From NCBI GenBank assembly GCA_025356335.1, contig JANXUF010000084.1, forward strand, positions 1-47,240: a stretch of DNA of 47,240 nucleotides, given 5' to 3'. Of the stretch, positions 25,846 to 34,789 are shown piece after piece. The stretch is from Actinomycetes bacterium. GTDB taxonomy: Bacteria > Actinomycetota > Acidimicrobiia > Acidimicrobiales > Ilumatobacteraceae. The translations under genes and the position numbers were made by a program. Positions within the stretch are counted from its first letter, which is position 1; every line of letters begins with the position of its first letter. The notes beneath the pieces were generated by a model. The model had not been told where the DNA came from and ran no database searches. It saw only the letters and a program-made list of their open reading frames with translations.

Positions 25846-26376
25846 TCAACGGAGCTTCAACCGGCGTTTCTCTTTCGGCGCCGGCGTCGCCGGTGCAGCG
25901 AGCAGCCGCCGGTATTCCGTCAACGCTTCCTTGCGCTGGTCCGGCAGCATCCTGTCGAACATCAACACACCGTGGAGGTGGTCGAGTTCGTGCTGGAACA
26001 GCCGCGCCTGGAGTTCGTCTGCCTCGATCTCGACCTCGTTGCCATCGAGATCCCACCCGTGCATCAACACCTGCTTCGGCCGGAGCATCTCGACGTACAG
26101 GTTGGGGATGCTGAGACAGCCCTCTTCGTAGACCCATTCGCCGGAGCTCTCTTTGATCGTCGGGTTGACGATCGTCGCTGGGCCGTCGCCGACGTCATAG
26201 ACGAACAACTGCTTTTGGATCCCGATCTGTGGCGCCGCCAGTCCGAGGCCGGGAGCGTCATACATGACGGTGAGCATCTCGTCAGCGAGACGAACGAGTT
26301 TGCCGTCGATTTCTTTGACTTCGAGCGCCGCCGTTTTGAGCACCGGGTCGCCATAGGTGCGGATTGCGAGGGCCAT
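25846..26376 (-). CDS. def: Peptide deformylase
   Basis: 176 residues. All three deformylase motifs are present: GLGLAAPQIG (motif 1), EGCLSIP with the metal cysteine (motif 2) and QHELDHLHG with two metal histidines and the catalytic glutamate (motif 3). It removes the formyl group from nascent proteins. The C-terminus is a short basic tail, KEKRRLKLR. Its start is 23 bases from the divergent RsmC-like gene, so their promoters must overlap. Confidence 0.97.
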   Translation of the reverse strand: MALAIRTYGDPVLKTAALEVKEIDGKLVRLADEMLTVMYDAPGLGLAAPQIGIQKQLFVYDVGDGPATIVNPTIKESSGEWVYEEGCLSIPNLYVEMLRPKQVLMHGWDLDGNEVEIEADELQARLFQHELDHLHGVLMFDRMLPDQRKEALTEYRRLLAAPATPAPKEKRRLKLR

Positions 26377-26399
26377 ACCTGTAAGGCTACCGAGCTGAC

Positions 26400-27071
26400 A
26401 TGACCGACTCCCACTACTTCGATGCCAAGCCGGCCGTCTCGTCGCACCGCCGTTCGATCGAGGTTGCGCTGCCCGACATCTCCTTCACGCTGATCACCGA
26501 CAGCGGAGTGTTCAGCCGTGAACACCTCGATGCCGGTACAAAACTGCTGCTCGTCGAGGCGCCGGATCCACCGGTATCCGGCCATCTGCTCGACCTCGGC
26601 TGCGGGGCGGGTGCGATCGCCATCGCCCTCGCCCGACGCTCCCCTGCCTCGACGGTCTGGGCAGTCGACGTCAATGAGCGAGCAGTTGCACTGACCGACG
26701 AGAACAGCATCACCAACGGCTGTGTCAACGTACGGGCCGTACTTCCCGACGACCTCCCGGAGGACGTGCGATTCGGGGCGATCTGGTCGAACCCACCGAT
26801 CCGCATCGGCAAGGCAGCGCTGCACGCCATGCTGCTGCGGTGGCTCGATCTGCTGACGGACGATGGCTATGCGGTGCTCGTCGTACAGCGCCATCTGGGG
26901 GCAGACTCCCTGGCTGCATGGTTGGGCGGACAGGGTTTCGTCGTCAGCCGGCTCCGTGCCAGAGCCGGATATCGGCTGCTACGCGTCGACCGGAACCGCG
27001 CCGAACGTTCACCGAATCGAGACGATTCCGCAGGAGTTGACGCCTGCAACCGTGGAACACCGGCGCCGTGA
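26400..27071 (+). CDS. RsmC/RlmG-like class I methyltransferase
   Basis: 223 residues. The MTS-type methyltransferase core has GHLLDLGCGAGAIAIALARR (SAM motif I), VWAVDVNERAVALTDENS (motif II) and IWSNPPIRIGKAALHAML (the NPP motif of base-modifying enzymes). The duplicated N-terminal domain of RsmC is absent, so this is the short form. A guanine N2 on rRNA is the probable target by family. The last 25 residues are unconserved and arginine-rich. The stop overlaps the GTG of the next gene. Confidence 0.88.
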   Translation: MTDSHYFDAKPAVSSHRRSIEVALPDISFTLITDSGVFSREHLDAGTKLLLVEAPDPPVSGHLLDLGCGAGAIAIALARRSPASTVWAVDVNERAVALTDENSITNGCVNVRAVLPDDLPEDVRFGAIWSNPPIRIGKAALHAMLLRWLDLLTDDGYAVLVVQRHLGADSLAAWLGGQGFVVSRLRARAGYRLLRVDRNRAERSPNRDDSAGVDACNRGTPAP

Positions 27072-27607
27072 GCAGCACGACCCTGTGGTATCTCTCTCGA
27101 TCGTCCGGGATCGTCGCCACCGTACTCGCCGTGCTGGCATTGATCTGGGGGCTGCTGTTCTCATCACGCGAGACCGGGAATCGTCTCCGGCCGGCATGGT
27201 GGCTCGACCTGCACAACTGGCTCGGTGGGCTCACACTTGCCTTCACCATCGTCCACGTCATCACGATCTTCGCCGACAGCGATGCAGCGATCGGTGTCGC
27301 CCAGGTGTTCATTCCCGGCACTGCGTCGCGTAGTACCTGGGCAGTGACGTGGGGCGTGTTGGCGATGTACCTTTTCGCCATCGTCACCCTGACCAGTGTG
27401 GGCAGAGTCAAGAGAAAGCTGCCACGGCGAGTGTGGCACTGGATCCACCTGAGCTCGGTCGGTGCCGTCGTCATCACCGGGTTGCACGCCTACCAGGTCG
27501 GCACGGATCGTGACGCCGTCGTCTTCAAAGCTGGGCTGGTCGTCTTCGCAGGTGCAGCGATGTACCCAGCGGCGATACGGGTCATCGGGCTGATGACCCG
27601 GAAGTAG
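27068..27607 (+). CDS. Ferric-reductase-like transmembrane protein
   Basis: 179 residues from GTG 27068 (GTGA overlap). Four or five membrane helices carry paired histidines suited to b-type haem: LDLHNWLGGLTLAFTIVHVI and VWHWIHLSSVGAVVITGLHA. This is the membrane domain of the ferric reductase/MsrQ type without any FAD or NAD domain. The next gene encodes an FMN-binding protein, so the pair could form a small electron-transfer system across the membrane. The substrate is unknown. Confidence 0.85.
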   Translation: MSSTTLWYLSRSSGIVATVLAVLALIWGLLFSSRETGNRLRPAWWLDLHNWLGGLTLAFTIVHVITIFADSDAAIGVAQVFIPGTASRSTWAVTWGVLAMYLFAIVTLTSVGRVKRKLPRRVWHWIHLSSVGAVVITGLHAYQVGTDRDAVVFKAGLVVFAGAAMYPAAIRVIGLMTRK

Positions 27608-27694
27608 TGCAGTGGCAGCGGGGCGACTCGGAGGTGGGAATTCTTTCCGAACTCATACGATCGTCTTGCGGTGCTCCTACTGGGCAGCGGCTGA

Positions 27695-28435
27695 ATGGCC
27701 TTCATGACGAGCCCCCAGCCGATCGATCCGCTGATCGCCGATCGCCTTGCCCGCCTGCAGCAGCGCAATGCTCCGAGAACCGCGCAGAACACGACGAGCG
27801 TCGCGGCGGGCGCCAGAACTCGAACGACGCCGGCGAAGTCCCGTCGACGCCACGCCGCTCGCAAGAGTCGTGTGGCAGCATTGCTGCTCAGCTGCACCAC
27901 CACGGGCGGACTCACTGCGCTGTTGAGCTATGTGAACCACGCAGACGCCAGCGCGTCCCAGGCTTCGGCACCGGTCAACACGGTGAAAGCGATCGGATCT
28001 GGCGTCTCGACGACAGCAGCGACCGTCAACCCGCAGGTCCCGGCGACCGCTGCAACGACCACCGGGTCGTCGGCTGCAAACACGGCTGGTGGGGTCGCCG
28101 CGAGCGGATCAACAGCGGCTGCAGTGGGCAGCGCCTCTGCGGGAGGCACGTTCACCGGGGATGTCGTTCCGAATCGTTACGGCAACGTGCAGGTGCAGAT
28201 CAGCGTGGTCAACGGCACGATCACCGCATCCACGGCCGTTCAGGCACCGACGAGCGATCGTCGAAGCGTCAGCATCAACAACCGTGCGGTGCCGAGCCTC
28301 AATACGGAGACGACGCAGGCGCAGAGCGCCAAGATCCAAGCAATCTCCGGCGCGACGTATACATCGAACGGGTACGAACAATCGCTGCAGTCGGCCATCG
28401 ATCAAGCGGTGACCGCCGGCGCGCTTGCTGGCTGA
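27695..28435 (+). CDS. Membrane-anchored FMN-binding domain protein
   Basis: 246 residues from ATG 27695; ATG 27704 is an alternative start. A basic region (RRRHAARKSR) precedes one hydrophobic segment near residues 64-84, then an alanine/threonine-rich linker of about 60 residues. The C-terminal FMN-binding domain (about 150-240) has TFTGDVVPNRYGNVQVQISV and ISGATYTSNGYEQSLQSAID. The SGATYT sequence resembles the site where ApbE attaches FMN to threonine. It should face the outside and exchange electrons with the haem protein encoded just before. Confidence 0.87.
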   Translation: MAFMTSPQPIDPLIADRLARLQQRNAPRTAQNTTSVAAGARTRTTPAKSRRRHAARKSRVAALLLSCTTTGGLTALLSYVNHADASASQASAPVNTVKAIGSGVSTTAATVNPQVPATAATTTGSSAANTAGGVAASGSTAAAVGSASAGGTFTGDVVPNRYGNVQVQISVVNGTITASTAVQAPTSDRRSVSINNRAVPSLNTETTQAQSAKIQAISGATYTSNGYEQSLQSAIDQAVTAGALAG

Positions 28436-28480
28436 ACAGCAATTGCGAGAACAACGGGCGGCGGCATCATCACCGTCTCG

Positions 28481-30292
28481 TCAGATTCGCGGCGGGTCGA
28501 CCTCGACACGAATCCTCGATTTCGCTGGTCGAGGTTGCTCGCCGAGCGCGTTTGCGAGTTCGTCCGGCGTCGAAGCCCTGATCAGGAACCGACCGCCGGC
28601 AGGCCCACTCACCTGCACGCGCCCGTCCGACCGGAGCCCGCCGACGAACTCCTCGACACCGGTACCGCTGATCATCGCCAGTGACATGAACGGCGGGAAA
28701 CCCAGCAGTGCTCTGGTGTGGAGCTCCGGTTCGAGGAGCGAGACAGGGTTGGCCTGCACCAACGCATCGTTGATCGGATGCAGGGGATCACGCGTCTGAA
28801 GCAATACACGCCCTCCGCCGGAACGCTGACCGACGAGCCGTGCGGCGCGGACGACCATCGCCACTGCCTGATCGACGGCCCGATAGCGCGCCGAGAGCAA
28901 CTCGCTGTCGAAGTCGAGAAAGGCGACGACGTTCGCCTCGTGGACCCGGTGGAGCACCGCCTCCGTCCCGACGAATACGCCGACCGCTGGATCGACGTGG
29001 AGGTCGATGTCGGTCGCTCCGGTGATCTCGACGGCCGGACGGCCTGCTGCCGCCTCGAGTTCCTCACGAAGCCGTGTCACTCCTGGCCGCAGGACCGCCA
29101 GCCCGCCGGCACCGCAGTGCTGGCAGACGATCGGGCGTTCGGTGGCGCAGAGCGGACAGACGAGCACGCCGTCGGATCGTTGGTTCACGGCAGCGCCGCA
29201 GTGTTCACAGACCGTCAATTGCCGACATGTCCGGCAGGCGAGCCGTTTGGCCCGCCCTGTGGTGTTGAGTACGCAGACGACCCGTTTGGTCGGGTCGCGG
29301 AGCGCGGCGATCAGCCGCGGCGTGACGAGCGACGTGACCCATGGTTCCTCCGCCGAACGGTCGACCGCTTCGACGATCGGCCAGCCGCCTCGCTCTTCCT
29401 GGCGCGACGGCGCGAGGATCCGGTCACCTGCCCACATGATGGCGTTCGGGCTCGGTGACGGCGAAACGAGCAGGCAGGGGATGCCGAGACGGTGTGCCCG
29501 CTCGATCGCCACGTCGCGGGCATGCCACGTCGGATTGCGTTCCTCCTGCAGGGCGTCGTCGTGTTCATCGAGCACGACGATCGAGCGCAGCCCTGGCGCA
29601 GTCGCCAGCACCGCACTGCGTGCTCCGATGACCAGGTCGACGCCGGACGCAGCAGCCGACCAGTCTCGCCCGGCGAGCGCCGGCACGACGCCGAGACCAC
29701 GGAGCCGGCCCCCCAGCCGCCGCGCCATGTCGATGCTCGGTGTCACGACCAGACTCGGTCCGATCGACAACGCTGCCGCGACGACGTCGATGTAGTCGTT
29801 CGTCGGCGTCACCCGCAGTACCCCTCCGCCAGACTGCAGGAGCGCGACTGCATGGCGATCGGTTGGCACCCCGTCGTAGGCGCCGTGCCTGGCGATCCCC
29901 AGCGCCGACACCGCTCGTGGCGGCGAGGCGGCCGTCAACACCGAACGCCAGCGGCCAGCCCACCGATGGGCTGCCCAGCCTGCCAACTCGACGACGTCGG
30001 AGTCCGGTCCGAGACCGGTCAGCTTGGCGATCGGCTTCAGCTTGTCGACGGCCGGGGCTCCTGCCTGGCGCTCGATCCCGGCATCGAACAACTCGACGAC
30101 CCAACCTCCTACCCTCCGCCCCGCCAGGTCGATCCGTACAATGCTGCCGATCCGAACACGAGCGTCCATCGCCGCCGGCACGACATAGTCGAACTGCTTC
30201 TCCAGTCCACTGACGTCTGGGAGTACACGGGCGATCCTCACGGTGCCAGACCGTATCCGCGAACGACGACCGGTCTCACCGGCTACTGACAT
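28481..30292 (-). CDS. priA: PriA-like primosomal protein, degenerate helicase motifs
   Basis: 603 residues, shorter than active PriA. The N-terminal DNA-binding domain (FDYVVPAAMDARVRIGSIVR) and the zinc-binding region (CRTCRQLTVCEHCGAAV, CPLCATERPIVCQHCGAGG) are clear. At the Walker A position (GVTGSGKTE in active PriA) the protein reads VLRVTPTNDYIDVV with no lysine; the DEAH-equivalent box is LDEHDDALQEE. Actinobacterial PriA proteins are commonly annotated as lacking ATPase residues, so this is expected for the group. It probably acts as a structural fork-restart factor. Confidence 0.9.
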   Translation of the reverse strand: MSVAGETGRRSRIRSGTVRIARVLPDVSGLEKQFDYVVPAAMDARVRIGSIVRIDLAGRRVGGWVVELFDAGIERQAGAPAVDKLKPIAKLTGLGPDSDVVELAGWAAHRWAGRWRSVLTAASPPRAVSALGIARHGAYDGVPTDRHAVALLQSGGGVLRVTPTNDYIDVVAAALSIGPSLVVTPSIDMARRLGGRLRGLGVVPALAGRDWSAAASGVDLVIGARSAVLATAPGLRSIVVLDEHDDALQEERNPTWHARDVAIERAHRLGIPCLLVSPSPSPNAIMWAGDRILAPSRQEERGGWPIVEAVDRSAEEPWVTSLVTPRLIAALRDPTKRVVCVLNTTGRAKRLACRTCRQLTVCEHCGAAVNQRSDGVLVCPLCATERPIVCQHCGAGGLAVLRPGVTRLREELEAAAGRPAVEITGATDIDLHVDPAVGVFVGTEAVLHRVHEANVVAFLDFDSELLSARYRAVDQAVAMVVRAARLVGQRSGGGRVLLQTRDPLHPINDALVQANPVSLLEPELHTRALLGFPPFMSLAMISGTGVEEFVGGLRSDGRVQVSGPAGGRFLIRASTPDELANALGEQPRPAKSRIRVEVDPPRI

Positions 30293-30410
30293 TCACCGGC
30301 CTGCTCGGCGAAGCGCCTCACCAACTGGCCGTTTGCAGACATCGGACCGGCCGGGAACCCGATTTTCGCATCCTGTTATCGTCTGACGCAGTCACCGAGA
30401 ACGGATCCAC

Positions 30411-31397
30411 GTGTCAGTCGAAGAACCCGCTGCCAGCCCCGGCACGCACCCGCAGACAGCAGCGATGCGACGCCGATCCGACGCCGTCAAAGCGCGGACC
30501 GGGCGGATCATGAAGAATCGCGAACTGTCGTTCATCAAAGCGGTGATCGGCAGATTCTTCGAGATCAGCGGAACCCGGCAGGCGATGCTCGTTGCCTTCA
30601 ACATGTTCATCGGTTTCTTCCCGCTCGTGATCCTCGGGCTCGCACTGGTCGCCAGACGCCACCCGCTGCTGTCCATCGGCGAGCGCATCGTGCGGATGGT
30701 CGGCCTGCACGGGGAAGCCGCCGACATCGTTCGCCATGCGTTTCCGGCGACGGACAGGGTGCTCTTGGGTGCCTCGCTGATCACTGTTCTGTCGTTGCTG
30801 CTCAGCGGGCTCGACGTCGCCGGTGGTGTCAGCGAGGCGTTCAGCAGGGCGTGGAACGTGCCGGCGCGTAAGGGCTGGACATCACCGGTTCGCGGCATGG
30901 CATGGTTCGCGCTGGTGATGCTGCAGTTCTCGGTCATCGTCGTGGTGACGCGCAGTGGTGGCCGTTCTGCGCTGCTGCAGCACCTCGTCGGCATTCCGTT
31001 GGTGCTCGCCGCTGTCTACTGGTTCTGGCTGATGACGCCGCGCCTGCTGCTCAACAAGCCGCTGCACAACCGCGATCTGCGGGCAGGGGCCTTGGTCGGT
31101 GTCGGTGGCACGGCGGTGCTCGGGCTGTTCACGCAATTCGTTTTGCCGGGTTGGTTCGATTCGTACGCCAGCGGTTTCGGCGGTGTCGGCGTCGCCTTCG
31201 CGGTTGCATCGTTTCTCTACGTCGTGGGGATCGTGTGGATCCTGATCGTCGTCATCGGCGCGGTGATCTGGGAGCGCAACGCTCCGCTCGACGACGTCGT
31301 CGAATTCACGACCGCCGTCACTGACGAAGAGACAGACGAGCAACTCGTCGGCGATTTCGTCAACGATGGCGAAGGCAGCAGCTCGTCATCTGCGTGA
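30411..31397 (+). CDS. YihY/BrkB-family membrane protein
   Basis: 328 residues from GTG 30411. A basic, cytoplasmic N-terminus of about 60 residues is followed by roughly six hydrophobic helices: AFNMFIGFFPLVILGLALVA, LLGASLITVLSLLLSGLDVA, a pair near residues 165-210, GALVGVGGTAVLGLFTQFVL, and VGVAFAVASFLYVVGIVWI. The acidic tail ends in serines. The family was once called RNase BN in error; its function is uncertain. It is divergent from priA and ends 17 bases from the metK stop. Confidence 0.8.
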   Translation: MSVEEPAASPGTHPQTAAMRRRSDAVKARTGRIMKNRELSFIKAVIGRFFEISGTRQAMLVAFNMFIGFFPLVILGLALVARRHPLLSIGERIVRMVGLHGEAADIVRHAFPATDRVLLGASLITVLSLLLSGLDVAGGVSEAFSRAWNVPARKGWTSPVRGMAWFALVMLQFSVIVVVTRSGGRSALLQHLVGIPLVLAAVYWFWLMTPRLLLNKPLHNRDLRAGALVGVGGTAVLGLFTQFVLPGWFDSYASGFGGVGVAFAVASFLYVVGIVWILIVVIGAVIWERNAPLDDVVEFTTAVTDEETDEQLVGDFVNDGEGSSSSSA

Positions 31398-31414
31398 CGC
31401 TCTGCGCCGGCAGT

Positions 31415-32605
31415 TCAGACGAGGTTGGCCTTGAACTCGTCGAGCCGGCTCGTCGATTCCCATGTGAAGTCCGGCAGTGCACGCCCGAAGTGGCCGTATG
31501 CGGCGGTCTTGCGGTAGATCGGACGGCGCAGGTCGAGGGCGCGAAGGATGGCGGCTGGGCGCAGATCGAACGTCGAACGGACCGCTTCGACGATCTTGTC
31601 GTTGTCGATCGTCTCGGTCCCGAAGGTTTCGACGAGGATGCTGATCGGATGGGCGACGCCGATGGCGTAGGCGACCTGCACTTCGCACCGCGTGGCAGCG
31701 CCCGAAGCGACGACATGCTTGGCGACCCAACGAGCGGCGTAGGCAGCCGATCGGTCGACCTTGGAGGGATCCTTGCCGGAGAACGCACCGCCACCGTGGC
31801 GGCCCATGCCGCCGTAGGTGTCGACGATGATCTTGCGGCCTGTCAGGCCGGTGTCGGCGTGCGGTCCGCCGAGTTCGAACGTACCTGTCGGGTTGACATA
31901 GACGGTGTAGTCGTCATCGGCGAACTGCTCCGGAATCATCGGTTGGATGACGTTCTCGATGAGGTCGGGACGGATGATCGTGTCACGATCGATGCCAGGA
32001 GCATGCTGCGACGAGATGAGGACCGCACGCAGACGTACAGGCTTGCCGTTCTCGTAGTCGAAGGTGACCTGCGTCTTGCCGTCGGGGCGCAGGTAGGGAA
32101 CCACATCGGCCTTGCGGACTTCGCTGAGGCGCTCGGCGAGGCGGTGTGCCAGCCAGATCGGCAGTGGCATCAGATCAGCCGTCTCGTCGCAGGCGTACCC
32201 GAACATCATGCCCTGGTCGCCTGCGCCCTGGTTGTTGAGCAGGTCTTCGCCGCTCTTGCCGCTGCGGGTCTCTTCGGACGAATCGACGCCCTGGGCGATA
32301 TCGGGGCTCTGCTCGTCGATCGAGACGATGACGCCACACGTGTTGCCGTCGAAACCGAACAGGGCATTGTCGTAGCCGATGTCCTTGATGACCTGGCGGG
32401 CGATTTTCGGGATGTCGACGTAGGCCGTCGTCGTGATCTCGCCGGCGATGACGCAGAGACCGGTGGTCAAGAGCGTCTCGCAGGCAACGCGGCCTGCCGG
32501 ATCCTCGGTCAGGATGGCGTCGAGGACGGCGTCGGAGACCTGATCGGCCATCTTGTCCGGGTGACCTTCGGTGACGGACTCCGAAGTGAAGGTCCAGTGG
32601 CTCAC
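31415..32605 (-). CDS. metK: S-adenosylmethionine synthetase
   Basis: 396 residues from GTG 32605, seven bases after AGGAG; a longer open frame upstream adds 25 unconserved residues. Motifs: [20 protein letters not shown] at the N-terminus, [15 protein letters not shown], and [20 protein letters not shown] with the phosphate-binding loop. It makes SAM from methionine and ATP, the cofactor for rsmB, the SpoU protein and the RsmC-like protein in this window. An intrinsic terminator between rpoZ and metK suggests it has its own promoter. The 70-base leader is too short for a known SAM riboswitch. Confidence 0.96.
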   Translation of the reverse strand: MSHWTFTSESVTEGHPDKMADQVSDAVLDAILTEDPAGRVACETLLTTGLCVIAGEITTTAYVDIPKIARQVIKDIGYDNALFGFDGNTCGVIVSIDEQSPDIAQGVDSSEETRSGKSGEDLLNNQGAGDQGMMFGYACDETADLMPLPIWLAHRLAERLSEVRKADVVPYLRPDGKTQVTFDYENGKPVRLRAVLISSQHAPGIDRDTIIRPDLIENVIQPMIPEQFADDDYTVYVNPTGTFELGGPHADTGLTGRKIIVDTYGGMGRHGGGAFSGKDPSKVDRSAAYAARWVAKHVVASGAATRCEVQVAYAIGVAHPISILVETFGTETIDNDKIVEAVRSTFDLRPAAILRALDLRRPIYRKTAAYGHFGRALPDFTWESTSRLDEFKANLV

Positions 32606-32676
32606 GGCATTGCTCCTAGGAATGTATTCGGTACGGGGTGGTGGGTGAGAGATCTCAGAGAGCTGAAAATTGGCGA

Positions 32677-32716
32677 ACAAAAAGCGCCCGGGCGATCGTT
32701 GCGATCACCCGGGCGC
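32677..32716 (-). terminator. Intrinsic terminator after rpoZ
   Basis: A 15-bp stem (32684-32698 with 32702-32716, one G-T pair) and a three-base loop, followed on the minus strand by TTTTTGTT. It lies 17 bases past the rpoZ stop and separates gmk-rpoZ from metK. Confidence 0.9.
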
Positions 32717-32733
32717 GAGTCAGCATCGAGCTG

Positions 32734-33027
32734 TCAGGCTTCGGTGTCCTCGGCGACGACATCGTCGACCGGCACCGCCACGGCGTACGGCACCGACGTG
32801 ATCTTGTCGGCAGCGATCTCCTCGAAACCGATCGACAGCGGCTTGCGTGCAATCGAACTGACCTGCGGCGGCACCAACGAACCCTGTCCCTCGCCGAGGT
32901 GACTGAAGTACGAGTTGATCTGACGGGCGCGTTTTGCGGCGAGCGTCACCAAGCTGAACTTCGAGTCGACGCGATCGAGCAATTCCTCGATCGGCGGGTA
33001 AATCATCGAGTCGTGGGCATGAGCCAT
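32734..33027 (-). CDS. rpoZ: RNA polymerase omega subunit
   Basis: 97 residues with the omega core [28 protein letters not shown] and [15 protein letters not shown] near the C-terminus, ending in an acidic tail. It helps assemble the beta-prime subunit. It follows gmk with a 68-base gap, the usual actinobacterial order, and is followed by a terminator rather than by coaBC. Confidence 0.95.
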   Translation of the reverse strand: MAHAHDSMIYPPIEELLDRVDSKFSLVTLAAKRARQINSYFSHLGEGQGSLVPPQVSSIARKPLSIGFEEIAADKITSVPYAVAVPVDDVVAEDTEA

Positions 33028-33095
33028 GTGCGAAGGATCCTTTGAGCGATTGAAACCGCTCGATCCTACCCGCGAAGGGCACCCATCCGCCGGGA

Positions 33096-33653
33096 CTAGA
33101 CCGCTTTCGCCATCCGCTCGTGGCGGATGATATCCAACATGTCGGCAATCGTCTGTTCGAGATCGTCGTTGACAACGACGTGATCGGCCATCGCCATGCC
33201 GACCGGTTCCTCGTCCTCGGCCTTCTTCAGACGCTCAGCGACTTTCTGCGCAGGATCACCCCTGCCCTGCAACCGTCGTCGCTGCTCGTCCCGAGACGGC
33301 GGCAGTACGAAGATCAGCAGCGCCGCGGGATTGATCGCTTTGATCTGCTGAGCTCCGTGCACCTCGATCTCCAGCACGACGTCACGGTCACCCTCGGTTT
33401 CCGGAATCGGCGAGCCGTAGAGCTGCCCCAAGAATTCGGTGTGTTCGAGGAAACCGCCCGCCGCGATGCGCCGCTCGAAGGAAGAGCGGTCGGTGAAGAC
33501 GTATGCGTCCGCCGATTCACCGGGCCGGCGCTCTCGTGTCGTCCACGAACGCGACAGCCAGAGGCCTGGATCACGGTCGACGAGCGCACTGACAATCGTG
33601 CCCTTACCGACACCGCCAGGTCCTGAGACGACGATGACGAGCGGAGCACGCAA
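33096..33653 (-). CDS. gmk: Guanylate kinase, TTG start
   Basis: 185 residues. P-loop [17 protein letters not shown], the GMP-binding region [18 protein letters not shown] and [15 protein letters not shown], and the lid region [15 protein letters not shown]. It phosphorylates GMP to GDP. The start is TTG at 33653, six bases after the mihF stop; no ATG or GTG fits the conserved N-terminus. It is presumably translationally coupled to mihF. Confidence 0.95.
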   Translation of the reverse strand: MRAPLVIVVSGPGGVGKGTIVSALVDRDPGLWLSRSWTTRERRPGESADAYVFTDRSSFERRIAAGGFLEHTEFLGQLYGSPIPETEGDRDVVLEIEVHGAQQIKAINPAALLIFVLPPSRDEQRRRLQGRGDPAQKVAERLKKAEDEEPVGMAMADHVVVNDDLEQTIADMLDIIRHERMAKAV

Positions 33654-33659
33654 GGTGAG

Positions 33660-33980
33660 TTACTTCTTGGAGAGTTGGTCGAGCAGGGCCAACCGCTGCT
33701 GTGCTCCGAGGCCCTGCACGCGACGCGTGTCGGCAATGCCGATGTCTTCCATCACCTTGCGCGCCTTGACCTTGCCGACGCCGGGGAGCGACTCGAGCAG
33801 TGCGACGACTTTGAGCTTGCCGACGACGGGATCATTGTCTGCCGCAGCAATCGCTTCGGCGAGGCTGTATGAACCCATCTTCAGGCGGCCCTTGAGGGCG
33901 GCGCGAGCAACGCGTGCTTCGGCGGCCTTCGCCAGCGCGGCCGCACGTTGTTCTGGATTGAGCTGTGGGGGTGTAGCCAT
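33660..33980 (-). CDS. mihF: Actinobacterial integration host factor MihF
   Basis: 106 residues; N-terminal PPQLNPEQRAAALAKAAEAR, then RAALKGRLKMGSYSLAEAI and a helix-two-turns-helix DNA-binding part, LLESLPGVGKVKARKVMEDI. This non-HU nucleoid protein is characteristic of Actinobacteria and supports that placement. It usually sits between pyrF and gmk as it does here. A TAGGGT hexamer (33993-33988) lies seven bases before the ATG with no ribosome binding site, suggesting leaderless transcription. Confidence 0.94.
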   Translation of the reverse strand: MATPPQLNPEQRAAALAKAAEARVARAALKGRLKMGSYSLAEAIAAADNDPVVGKLKVVALLESLPGVGKVKARKVMEDIGIADTRRVQGLGAQQRLALLDQLSKK

Positions 33981-34078
33981 GCCGGTAACCCTACCAACGA
34001 GCCCGAGGCCACGGTGTGACCAGGTGATGTGACGTTATTGCCCGGACATCCCGTTTCACTGATCTAGCCTCTGGCGAG

Positions 34079-34789
34079 ATGCCCCGGCTGTCGTGCACCC
34101 GAACGCTCATCTGCGCGTCCTCAGCGTTGGTCACGGCGATCGTGACCAGTGAGCTCGCCCACCGGAGGTCTGCACGACACGTCGCCCCACCCCGAACGAC
34201 GGGCTCTGTTGCCGTTCTCGTGCTCGGTTATCCGACTCGGAGGAACGGCAACGTCCATCCTTTGCAGCGTTGGCGTATCGAGATCGCTGCGCGGGAGCTG
34301 TCGAAGTACGACAACGCCCGACTCGTGATCTCCGGAGGACCGACGAGGGGTCCCGTGACGGAAGCGACAACGATGGCGCAGTTGGCACTCGATCGTGGCA
34401 TCGATGCCGACCGTATCGATCTGGAACATGACGCACGATCGACCTGGGAGAACGTCCATCTCTCGCTTCCTCACCTGCGACACCACGCTCTCGTGATCAT
34501 CGCTTCCGATGGCTTGCATGCCGCCAGGGCGCGACGATATCTGCTCGCCCAGGCACCGGAATTCGCCGGCAGGGTGTTCGTCGCCGAACTCGACCGGCCG
34601 TTCACGAAGTGGTGGCTGAAGACGCCGACTGCCATCAATGAACTCGCCGCGACGATTCGCCGAACCGTTGCGTCCACCGTGCTTTTACGCTCGTCGATGA
34701 TCGATCAGCGCTGCCCTGGTCTGGATGGCCACCAGCCGGGCGGCGTCGGCGAAATCTTCGCCCGCGCTTGCGTAGAGCACCGCCCGTGA
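34079..34789 (+). CDS. YdcF/DUF218-like protein
   Basis: 236 residues. One N-terminal hydrophobic segment (about residues 9-25) is followed by a DUF218 core: [58 protein letters not shown] and [21 protein letters not shown]218 proteins include YdcF and SanA; they are linked to envelope function but their chemistry is unclear. Its last 105 bases overlap the 3' end of pyrF on the other strand. The C-terminal 30 residues inside that overlap look unconserved. Confidence 0.82.
   Translation: MPRLSCTRTLICASSALVTAIVTSELAHRRSARHVAPPRTTGSVAVLVLGYPTRRNGNVHPLQRWRIEIAARELSKYDNARLVISGGPTRGPVTEATTMAQLALDRGIDADRIDLEHDARSTWENVHLSLPHLRHHALVIIASDGLHAARARRYLLAQAPEFAGRVFVAELDRPFTKWWLKTPTAINELAATIRRTVASTVLLRSSMIDQRCPGLDGHQPGGVGEIFARACVEHRP

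Noticed and set aside
32606..32676. SAM riboswitch in front of metK
   Set aside because: Only about 70 bases remain after the rpoZ terminator and no conserved SAM-aptamer pattern is visible.
31394..32902. 502-codon plus-strand open frame
   Set aside because: Antisense shadow of metK and rpoZ; no family features.
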